Source of the DNA: Pigoraptor vietnamica | Lineage: Eukaryota > Opisthokonta > Filasterea | Length of the DNA stretch: 10,000 bases | Reading direction: 5' to 3' | Assembly: GCA_943704525.1 (NCBI GenBank) | Contig: CALSCQ010002140.1 | Span: 1 to 10,000, forward strand | Part shown: piece after piece, positions 6,391 to 10,000 of the stretch | Position numbering within the stretch: the first letter of the stretch is position 1 | Layout of the letters: every line of letters starts with the position of its first letter | The notes under the pieces: generated by a model | Told to the model about the DNA's origin: nothing | What the model saw: the letters and a program-made list of their open reading frames with translations, nothing else | Databases searched by the model: none | Translations under genes and position numbers: made by a program

Positions 6391-9164
6391 CGGCGGGACA
6401 TGGGGTTTCAACACCGTATCATAATGAAGACTACGGCACGCTCAGCACTCACGGTTGCACGCCACGGGAAAGGGCGACGATCTGATGCGGCCGAGGGTGG
6501 GTATGATGCTGCGGAGCACGGAGTTGGGATTCCGCACGCAGCTTCCGGGCACGGGCAAGTTCGTGAAATTGATCGAGCCCAAAACGCCGTACGTTGGAGA
6601 GGCGAGAATGAAGGTGGACTGCGGACCGTCCGGAGCGCTTCCCTTGTCCACGACGAGAGAACCGCCAACGACGCCACTCGGCATAGACGACTGCGGCATG
6701 TGCAAATACATATCGCCCCACACTGCGAATACGTTGGTCAGGTCGAGATGCCCCGTGCTGGCGCCGAAGACACTCCCGGGAAAGAATCTGCAGTCGCTCG
6801 AGGGACCGCCGCCGATCACATAATCGCAGGCCCCTGCGCAGAGTAAACCGCGTGTCACGTGAGAGGGACGGGGCAGTGCGGTGGGGTCTTTGTGCTGTGT
6901 GGGGGCGCAAGCGTGGCCGGCATGAAAGGTTCGAAAAGGAAAATGTCAAAAAGGGAAGAGTCCAATAATGGCCAAACTGGGGGGGGGGGGGGAGATATCC
7001 AAACTCTCACAGTTTCCGATGGTGCGCACACCGCCCACGCCCAGCACGTACCTTTGTCCGCATACCACGCCGTATAGTTCGCACTGTCCATCTTGAGCGA
7101 GGGGAACTGCAGAATCGAACCGGCGACGTCCTCATTCAGCAGCGTCGGTCCGATTTCCAATCCCGCGTCGCCGTCGCCGGGAATGCTCGCGAGGGTCGGA
7201 ATGGCGATCGTAGCGAGATCACCGGGATCGCCGTTGACGACGTCCGGGTCGAATTGTGCGATGTCGAAATAGTCTCCGTCGGCGTTCCAATTGTCAAGCC
7301 TAGTATACTTGGTCGCACTGTTGTCTGTTGTGGCGATCTTTCGCCATATCTTTGGGCCACCGGACTCGCTGCTGGTGTCGTCCGCGAAGACGATGAGCAC
7401 CGTATTGCGCTTCGCGCGAAGAGAGATGCGCCTCTGCAGTCGTTGTGTGTGTGCGCGAGCGTGTGCGAGTGTGCGTGTTGGAAATATGATTGTGAGCAAG
7501 TGGGGGAGAGAGAGAGAGAGATATGAATATGGCCAAATTGCTCCATTCAAGAGTACGTAACGATGTAACACCACACTCTCGTCGTAACAGACATGAATTG
7601 CAGCCGGCTATTTACACATACACGCAGCACGCACGTACGCACACAAACTTACACATAAAACCCGCACGCACGCGTACGCGCACACACACACACACGCATA
7701 GACACACACAGAGACAAACGCAAAAACACACACGAGTACTGCACCACACACTAGCACGACACCTTACTCAAGGCCGGGTAAAATTGACCGAATACGCAAC
7801 ACGTCAATGCAACCCACCACAGTCCCAGACGAGTCAGTGCCTCGATGTAGCGTTGACACGCCTCGCGGATTCCCCGACCGCTTGCCGACCTGGTCGTCGT
7901 AGAGGCTGCACGTCGCCTCGACGATGTTGTTGCAGCACGCGAGAACGAACCATTTCGGACCGTCCGACCGTCCGCCGGTGTTCAGCACAACCGCGACGGC
8001 ACTCGTCACGCACTGAAACGTATCCTCCAGCGGGTTCGGATCCGACCTTACACTTGTGATCGAATCGATGATCGTCGCTGTGAAGAAACGGACGCTCCCC
8101 TGCGCGTCGCCGGGGTTGCCCACGTTAAACCCCGCGGCGCAGTAAGCCTTTTCACCGGCGCTGTCGTCCTGGCAGCTGAGCGAAGGGTCTGTCTGTCTCG
8201 CGACACCCAAGTTCCCGGGAAACGTAATCACGGTAGGCGCTCGACGCCCGATGTCATTGACAGCCCACGCGGCGACGACAGACGCGAACTTGCCGTCGTT
8301 CATATCGCAGTTGGCAGCGATGGCGAGCGCCTTTTCCTCGAGAATAAGTGACATGCGCGCGCCCGTGACGTTGCAGTTGGGCACGGTCAGAGCAGCCGGG
8401 TTGTCCGTCGGGAGGCGCAGCTTTCCCTTTTTGGCCGCCATGGTGACGTCGTCCTTGCTATATGCGGCAACGTACAGCGGAGGCTGGTCTTTCATGGAGA
8501 ACGCAACGTAGAGATTGCCGAGCGTGTCGATGGCCACGTCGTACAAGATGGCGCCCCTCACGTCAGCGTCGCTCGACGGACCCGTAAGGCCAAACTGCGC
8601 GGTGCGGCCAATGCCGTGGTACCCGTTCTCGCCGCCGCTATCGCGCACGAATGTGCTGAAGAAGAATTCGGCCGGCTGCGCGTTGACCTCATCCGCCTCG
8701 CGATAGGACATCGACACGACGCTCATGCCGTATTCGTTGTCGCCCGATACGGTGGACGACGACGACGACCCGGACCAAGAAATACGCGTGCGCGTCGGCT
8801 CGTTGACCTGGTTGTCGTGGATGGGGAACACTGCGCGGGGGCGAGTGTTAAGACAGCGCAATGTGAGTGAACTTACGTCCATGCACGCACACGACAACGG
8901 ACGCAGCAGGAATTGAGTACAGATTAAAGGACGTGCGAGCATGGCGCACCCAACACCAACACTGGAAATATAGCGACACAAGCTGATGAATACACCGTCA
9001 GAAGAGGTATCCACTCAATAATAAAGACACGCACTTAGCAGACGACAACATCGTGTTTCACACAAAATGCCCACAGTACCTGCTCGATCGACCATTACTT
9101 CCCCGATGACTGCATCACAACGGAGAAGGAGAACGAGCGCAAACAACGAAATGGACAGTCGCAT
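139..9164 (-). CDS. Large secreted multi-module protein, 14-exon gene model, 3' end beyond window
   Basis: This is the whole gene model, read on the minus strand as a join of exons: 9164-9080, 8830-7768, 7431-7052, 6833-6453, 6263-6197, 6007-5448, 5326-4784, 4581-4144, 3871-3604, 3299-2746, 2547-2164, 1779-1432, 966-about 567 and about 503-139. All introns obey GT-AG and the frame carries through the first twelve junctions. The product starts with a signal peptide, then has a propeller-like region, beta-rich Cys-containing modules and two LamG-like modules. It has N-glycosylation sequons in exons 2, 3, 4, 6, 8, 9, 11, 12, 13 and 14. I infer a secreted or cell-surface adhesion or matrix-type protein. 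No transmembrane segment or C-terminus is inside the window, and no named family was recognised. The weak points are the exon 3 acceptor, the exon 9 donor and the exon 13/14 junction. Confidence 0.72.
567..966 (-). CDS. Exon 13: beta-rich module, 3' boundary uncertain
   Basis: The acceptor GCGATGCAG follows a CTGAC branch-like site, and the exon enters in phase 1. It encodes CIIDGVCPDIRNGPFENVIYG, NLPVAVNFTSANGKLFFR, ATYEVSFSSGGTPETIVAYG and RRVLGPTDVRCAAG, then AAAYANMPLETYLPCG. The module start (two Cys) and the C..MP segment near its end match exons 11 and 12. The chosen donor, GTATGG, is phase 2. Alternatives are GTTCGT (phase 1, a few bases upstream) and GTGCGT (phase 0, near 525). If none is used, the frame reads on to TGA at 518-520 and the protein would end there. 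It carries an NFT sequon. Confidence 0.68.
1022..1252 (-). repeat. CA-rich microsatellite block in intron 12, with GT/GC alternating core
   Basis: Intron 12 (967-1431) is largely an imperfect plus-strand TG/TGCG repeat, which is CA-rich in the sense direction. A pure GT tract lies at 1157-1189 and runs into (GC)n to 1200. This gives about 48 bp of perfect purine-pyrimidine alternation from 1153 to 1200. The repeats occupy the acceptor-proximal half of the intron. Long artefactual open frames of Val/Cys or His/Thr cross it and are not genes. Confidence 0.9.
1432..1779 (-). CDS. Exon 12: symmetric 116-residue module with PMPYV
   Basis: This exon follows a good pyrimidine tract ending TGTCCCGCAG and ends at a phase 1 GTGGGC donor; phase 1 to 1, 348 nt. 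It encodes CVDPAQFKSCDPGVLDLAGKW, then GGEILTFTRDTNGTYLVNG, ELVLCAAMPIPRYTAIYF, GKLGVASVPEG and QLIVRWNPVVNGRGTC, then QPMPYVFDPTT. It is the most compact copy of the repeated module and useful as the template: Cys pair, Trp, paired strands, central Cys, terminal Cys, M-P-Y. It carries an NGT sequon. Confidence 0.8.
1824..2036 (-). repeat. Long CA/TG microsatellite in intron 11
   Basis: Intron 11 (1780-2163) carries about 200 bp of plus-strand TG repeat with scattered TGCG, TGCA and TGTT variants. The uninterrupted GT tract is 1934-2011 (78 bp, 39 units), continuing into ACGCGCGCGTGCG. Purine-pyrimidine alternation is unbroken for about 91 bp. In the sense direction it is a CA repeat upstream of the acceptor. 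It is the longest pure microsatellite in the window and is likely length-polymorphic. Confidence 0.93.
2164..2547 (-). CDS. Exon 11: symmetric 128-residue module ending in PMPYL
   Basis: The acceptor is CTTTCTGTTAG and the donor is a perfect GTGAGT; phase 1 to 1, 384 nt. It encodes CGQVSMKCGDLQIGDGTVLG, then strands TSTFLNLGGDISSSYSIL and QSFYEVMLVNETSLESFHG, then GSFFVFGDRDGVLGGC, and closes with DDPMPYLDLLA. It begins with a Cys pair, ends just after Met-Pro-Tyr as exons 12 and 14 do, and has an NET sequon. A second AG nine bases into the exon keeps the same phase, but the first AG aligns better with the CVDPAQFKSC start of exon 12. Confidence 0.8.
2548..2745 (-). other. Intron 10, no gene content
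   Basis: This is a 198 bp intron between CAG/GTGAGG and CTTTCTGTTAG. It lacks a long microsatellite, unlike most other introns here. Nothing else is recognisable in it. Confidence 0.7.
2746..3299 (-). CDS. Exon 10: second LamG/concanavalin-like module
   Basis: This 554 nt exon (residues about 1262-1446) starts after CATCTCTGCGCAG in phase 2 and ends at CAG/GTGAGG in phase 1. It reads VFATTGISIEAWVRIGG, the typical first strand of LamG/pentraxin-like jelly rolls ('fsieaWvr'). Then come HVVAVLSYTTGQAELYLDG, LISLGGISRNLQYGAV and a closing PYPLTDMAVRN, ending in K-C-x4-I-C. This is the clearest domain call in the window. It is paralogous in layout to exon 6, including exon phases and the terminal Cys pair. 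Confidence 0.87.
3300..3603 (-). other. Intron 9 with a short GA/CT tract
   Basis: This is a 304 bp intron between GTGGGT and CTGCGCAG. It contains a plus-strand GAGAGAGAGAGA tract at about 3478-3492 (CT-rich in the sense direction) and no long TG/CA array. No coding module was found inside it. Confidence 0.65.
3604..3871 (-). CDS. Exon 9: short beta-rich exon leading into LamG-like exon 10
   Basis: This exon enters in phase 1 after a CTGAC branch-like site and CTTGCTGCAG. It encodes NSVWSTLASECANGGCPFAF, then NSSGIVFLDNSR and YTKQNNVLVLGPAPG. The chosen donor, GTGGGT, gives phase 2 to match exon 10. A weaker phase 2 donor, GTTGAG, lies about 30 nt further on and would add about ten codons. 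The two close cysteines (ECANGGC) and the NSS sequon fit an extracellular module. Paired with exon 10 it forms a symmetric 822 nt unit. Confidence 0.66.
3872..4143 (-). other. Intron 8
   Basis: This is a 272 bp intron from a perfect GTGAGT to CTTGCTGCAG, with a CTGAC branch-like motif about 20-30 nt before the acceptor. It contains a G-run on the plus strand near 4103-4112 (C-run in the sense direction) and short TGTGCGTGCGCG sequence, but no extended microsatellite. Confidence 0.75.
4144..4581 (-). CDS. Exon 8: symmetric 146-residue Cys-containing module
   Basis: The acceptor is GTCGTGTGCAG and the donor is a perfect GTGAGT; phase 1 to 1, 438 nt. The N-terminal part is Cys- and Lys-rich (DFVGCGTDAKKDKFAPCAPK). 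The remainder is a beta module (SYLTNSTDGSLFTFQG, AVAVCDGVDARLYFAGTP, SVGNVSYAVVALPSAPY). Two sequons (NST, NVS) are present. The order 'GxLFTF ... C ... YFaGt ... sYaVv' parallels exon 12 ('GEILTF ... C ... YFTDSG ... LIVRW'), supporting common ancestry by module duplication. Confidence 0.8.
4636..4783 (-). repeat. TG-rich (sense) segment of intron 7
   Basis: Intron 7 (4582-4783) begins GTGAGGTGTGTGTG. It has an imperfect plus-strand ACAC/GCAC repeat between about 4643 and 4720, so UG-rich in the sense direction and placed on the donor side of the intron. Confidence 0.75.
4784..5326 (-). CDS. Exon 7: symmetric 181-residue module
   Basis: This exon follows a C/T-rich tract ending GGCACAG and ends at CAAG/GTGAGG, phase 1 to 1, 543 nt. 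It encodes VYHTSRRNAIDKQPC, a C-D-G-D-D-W segment, then beta-strand pairs such as GLLFQKRFGYASLARPFTLL and TTSLYLGLPSGVLRLD. A C-terminal part contains AVWSFALAERGC. The pattern of Cys-Asp, Trp, then repeated short strands resembles exons 8 and 12, suggesting an extended copy of the same module class. No catalytic motif is seen. Confidence 0.78.
5401..5447 (-). repeat. TG repeat (sense) next to donor of intron 6
   Basis: Intron 6 (5327-5447, 121 bp) is the shortest well-supported intron. Its GTGAGT donor is followed almost at once by a pure plus-strand AC tract at 5407-5437 (31 bp), which is UG in the sense direction. Confidence 0.9.
5448..6007 (-). CDS. Exon 6: LamG/concanavalin-like module
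   Basis: This 560 nt exon (residues about 659-845) encodes a LamG-like jelly-roll module. Visible hallmarks are FHAVASFSFATFELSLYIDG, the usual central 'H-x-A ... L-x-L-Y-I-D-G' strand pair, then ARVYVGPFGN and a closing strand with AHVYGVPLDSNLA. It ends with K-C-x4-I-C, a motif shared with exon 10. An NCT sequon lies near the start. The exon is phase 2 to phase 1, with a CGAAG acceptor behind a long pyrimidine tract and a GTGAGT donor. LamG-like domains commonly bind carbohydrates or matrix proteins; the ligand here is unknown. Confidence 0.82.
6067..6175 (-). repeat. CA/CCCAC-rich plus-strand block in intron 5
   Basis: Intron 5 (6008-6196) holds imperfect plus-strand ACAC, CACGCACGCACC and CCCCACCC sequence, read as UG/GGGUG-rich in the sense direction. 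It is donor-proximal. The opposite end has a long pyrimidine tract leading to the CGAAG acceptor of exon 6. Confidence 0.8.
6197..6263 (-). CDS. Exon 5: 67-nt small exon
   Basis: This small exon encodes about 22 residues (AEGKTFTDSFSTLAPMFSTTR). The acceptor is CCCTCTGCAG and the donor is GTGCGT. It enters in phase 1 and leaves in phase 2, matching exon 4 upstream and exon 6 downstream. The flanking introns are both 189 bp. It acts as a linker into the LamG-like exon 6; together the two form a symmetric unit of 627 nt. Because of its length the evidence is mainly splice sites plus phase. Confidence 0.6.
6304..6390 (-). repeat. TG repeat (sense) in intron 4
   Basis: Intron 4 (6264-6452) contains plus-strand CACA/CGCACA repeats with a pure AC tract at about 6356-6389 (34 bp). 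In the sense direction this is a UG repeat starting about 60 nt after the GTGAGT donor. Confidence 0.9.
6453..6833 (-). CDS. Exon 4: symmetric 127-residue beta-rich module
   Basis: This exon is bounded by a GCGCAG acceptor after CGGTTTACTCT and by a perfect GTGAGT donor, phase 1 to phase 1, 381 nt. It encodes a module starting ACDYVIGGGPSSDCRFF, with beta-strand-like hydrophobic alternation (HLDLTNVFAVWGDMYLHM, STFILASPTYGVLGSINFTN), four cysteines and an NFT sequon. Spacing and composition resemble the other modules of the gene, but the identity is too low by eye to call it the same family with certainty. Its function is unknown; it is presumably an extracellular structural or binding domain. 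Confidence 0.75.
6979..6992 (-). repeat. 14-bp homopolymer (C in sense) in intron 3
   Basis: This is a run of 14 G on the plus strand inside intron 3 (6834-7051). In the sense direction it is a C-run directly followed by AG, so it mimics a 3' splice site. Confidence 0.9.
7052..7431 (-). CDS. Exon 3: continuation of beta-rich region
   Basis: This 380 nt exon (residues about 383-509) starts with NTVLIVFADDTSSESGGPK, which resembles the exon 2 segment AVVLNTGGRSDGPKW, so it may be another blade or repeat. It is acidic (DNWNADGDYFDIAQFDPD), carries an NYT sequon, and ends in phase 1 at a strong AAAG/GTACGT donor. The acceptor reads CTGCAGAG. Phase continuity with exon 2 requires use of the second AG; using the first AG (exon end 7433) would require the weak phase 0 donor in exon 2. 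No known family is recognised. Exons 2 and 3 together are symmetric (phase 1 to 1, 1443 nt). Confidence 0.68.
7500..7521 (-). repeat. GA/CT tract in intron 2
   Basis: A plus-strand GGGGGAGAGAGAGAGAGAGA sequence lies in intron 2 (7432-7767), CT-rich in the sense direction and about 70 nt upstream of the acceptor. It is a possible pyrimidine-tract enhancer or simply a microsatellite. Confidence 0.8.
7617..7745 (-). repeat. TG-rich (sense) block beside donor of intron 2
   Basis: Imperfect plus-strand ACAC, ACGC and ACGCGT repeats occupy the donor-proximal third of intron 2. They start about 20 nt from the GTAAGG donor and are UG-rich in the sense direction. Confidence 0.82.
7768..8830 (-). CDS. 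Exon 2: beta-rich, possibly propeller-like extracellular region
   Basis: This is the largest exon (1063 nt, model residues about 29-382). It opens after a TTAAC branch-like site and a C-rich tract ending CGCAG. It holds a stretch YDVAIDTLGNLYVAFSM, which resembles the D-x-x-D-x-x-GNxYV core of SBBP/NHL-type beta-propeller blades. Loosely similar beta-strand segments follow (ALAIAANCDMNDGKFAS, AVVLNTGGRSDGPKWFVLACC). About nine cysteines and an NVT sequon fit an extracellular domain. It ends in phase 2 at GTAAGG. The last 40 or so codons are less typical in composition, and a weak alternative donor (GTCGGC, exon end 7890) exists. The propeller reading is inference from motif resemblance only. 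Confidence 0.75.
8831..9079 (-). other. Intron 1
   Basis: This is a 249 bp intron between GTACTG and CCCGCGCAG, with a TTAAC branch-like motif about 20 nt before the acceptor. There is no extended microsatellite. It separates the signal-peptide exon from the first extracellular region. Confidence 0.72.
9080..9164 (-). CDS. Exon 1: start codon and signal peptide
   Basis: This exon encodes a short N-terminus that begins MRLSISLFALVLLL, with a basic n-region, a hydrophobic core and a plausible signal peptidase site after A-V-I-G. It ends in phase 1 at a GTACTG donor, and the single leftover G joins TG of exon 2 to give Val. Two further in-frame ATGs lie upstream at 9209 and 9215. The 9209 ATG has the best Kozak-like context (G at -3 and +4), and an in-frame TGA lies about nine codons before 9215. 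I chose 9164 because it gives a compact, classical signal peptide. The longer forms would add up to 17 residues rich in Arg and Ser. Confidence 0.65.
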
Positions 9165-9270
9165 GCGCGGGCGTCGCTCCGACGTGTGGCCGCTCGAGCG
9201 CAGCACCATGGCCATGTGGCAGGCTGAGGCTGCGGTGGCAAATCAATCACTTTAGACACTGCAAGCCAAT

Positions 9271-9299
9271 ACACTTTGGGTGCTGGTGCTCCAAAGTGT
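9271..9299. repeat. Perfect 9-bp inverted repeat with 11-nt spacer
   Basis: ACACTTTGG at 9271-9279 and its exact complement CCAAAGTGT at 9291-9299 flank an 11-base spacer. It lies about 110 bp upstream of the exon 1 ATG. It could form a hairpin in the 5' UTR or be a palindromic protein-binding site. Confidence 0.85.
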
Positions 9300-9747
9300 C
9301 AGTCGTGTGAGCGGTGTGGTGTGTGTGCGCACGCATCCCAAGACGGTGGTGTTTGAGTCCTGACGCCGGTGTGGTTCCAATGTAGGACTGACGCGAAAAC
9401 AGACATATAGACTGAGATTCTTTCACGGTACAGCCGTTGTGATTGTCGCACAGACGAAGATGGTTTGCGGCTGAGCGAGGTCGGTCGGTCGAAAAAGCAA
9501 CGGGAAGAGATTGAGGGAAAGGCTCAATAGAAGGTGAAACCGACGCCCACCTTTTGCAGCCTCACGTGGCCGATACCGGAAACTCAGCAGCATGCACACA
9601 CGACACCAAGCCCGCTCACATGCACGATTTGCCCCGTACACACTGACTGCACTCTGCTGAAATGGAAGAAAAGGAATCGAAGGTAGAACAAGCACAAAAT
9701 AGGTCACGAAGGCGAGTGCCACCGCCGGCTAACGCACGAACGACTGG

Positions 9748-9767
9748 ACACGGGTAAACACGGGTAA
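9748..9767. repeat. Tandem 10-bp duplication
   Basis: Two exact adjacent copies of ACACGGGTAA lie about 590 bp upstream of the start codon. Their function is unknown. Confidence 0.85.
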
Positions 9768-9943
9768 CATTTGCGAGATCTCGGAAGAGTTTGTCCCGCA
9801 AAACGTTGGGGTTAGCTCGATCTTCTCCCTGTTTAGTGTAAGGTGGGTGTTATGCGGTGGACCATGTGACCGCAAAAGCCACAAAATTCCGAACGTTGTG
9901 AACGTCATCCACCCGTTCCATCCACTCCACCGCACGCCCCCTT

Positions 9944-10000
9944 CACACGCGCACGCACGCACACACGCACACGCACACGCACGCACGCAAGCACGCACAA
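9944..10000. repeat. CA/GCAC-rich tract at right window edge
   Basis: This is an imperfect plus-strand CACACGCACGCACG repeat that continues to the window end. It resembles the intronic arrays, so it may belong to a neighbouring gene's intron or to intergenic DNA. Confidence 0.8.

Larger units (their letters stand above)
9165..10000. other. Upstream non-coding region, likely 5' UTR and promoter
   Basis: No coding frame here looks genuine on either strand; the open frames are short and compositionally biased. The region should hold the 5' UTR and promoter of the minus-strand gene. Seen within it are a TCTATATGT sequence (sense direction, about 9402-9410), an ATTGG (inverted CCAAT) near 9265-9269, a hairpin at 9271-9299 and a tandem 10-bp duplication at 9748-9767. 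The TATA and CCAAT readings are weak because such short matches are expected by chance. Confidence 0.5.

Noticed and set aside
9748-9767. Telomere-like GGGTAA repeat
   Set aside because: There are only two copies of a 10-mer, with no longer array and no terminal position, so this is a simple tandem duplication.
9423-9998. Minus-strand open frames upstream of exon 1
   Set aside because: They are short and overlapping in different frames, with compositional bias and no signature. An in-frame stop and the signal peptide place the gene start downstream of them.

Overview
The window looks like nuclear DNA from an intron-rich, fairly GC-rich eukaryote, most likely a protist or alga. I cannot name the species. 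No prokaryotic operon layout, ribosome binding sites, RNA genes, transposon genes or CRISPR arrays are visible. The window is dominated by one minus-strand protein-coding gene. It begins near position 9164 and runs leftward to at least position 139, leaving the window before its 3' end. I see no convincing gene on the plus strand.

I rebuilt the gene by hand as 14 exons. I required GT donors and AG acceptors, and the reading frame had to carry across every junction. Twelve junctions agree in phase; the last one (exon 13 to exon 14) is not resolved. The model gives about 1,945 codons in the window: a signal peptide (exon 1), a large beta-rich, possibly propeller-like region (exons 2-3), and a string of beta-rich, Cys-containing modules of about 115-180 residues. 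Two LamG/concanavalin-like exons (6 and 10) sit within this string. N-glycosylation sequons occur in almost every exon, which fits a very large secreted or cell-surface protein. I recognise the general fold classes but no named family.

The exon structure stands out. Exons 4, 7, 8, 11 and 12 are each symmetric phase 1-1 modules. Exons 2+3, 5+6 and 9+10 form phase 1-2 / 2-1 pairs. Every module or pair can therefore be lost or duplicated without breaking the frame, as in exon-shuffled animal extracellular proteins.

The introns (121-465 bp) are loaded with TG/CA microsatellites, and these show polarity. In the sense direction, UG repeats lie in the donor-proximal or middle part of introns 2, 4, 5, 6 and 7. 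CA repeats lie in the acceptor-proximal half of introns 11 and 12. The two sets are complementary and could pair in the pre-mRNA.

Layout from left to right: 1-138, partial intron 14; 139-9080, exons 14 to 2 with their introns; 9080-9164, exon 1 with the start codon; 9165-10000, upstream non-coding DNA with a hairpin, a small tandem duplication and an AC-rich tract at the right edge.
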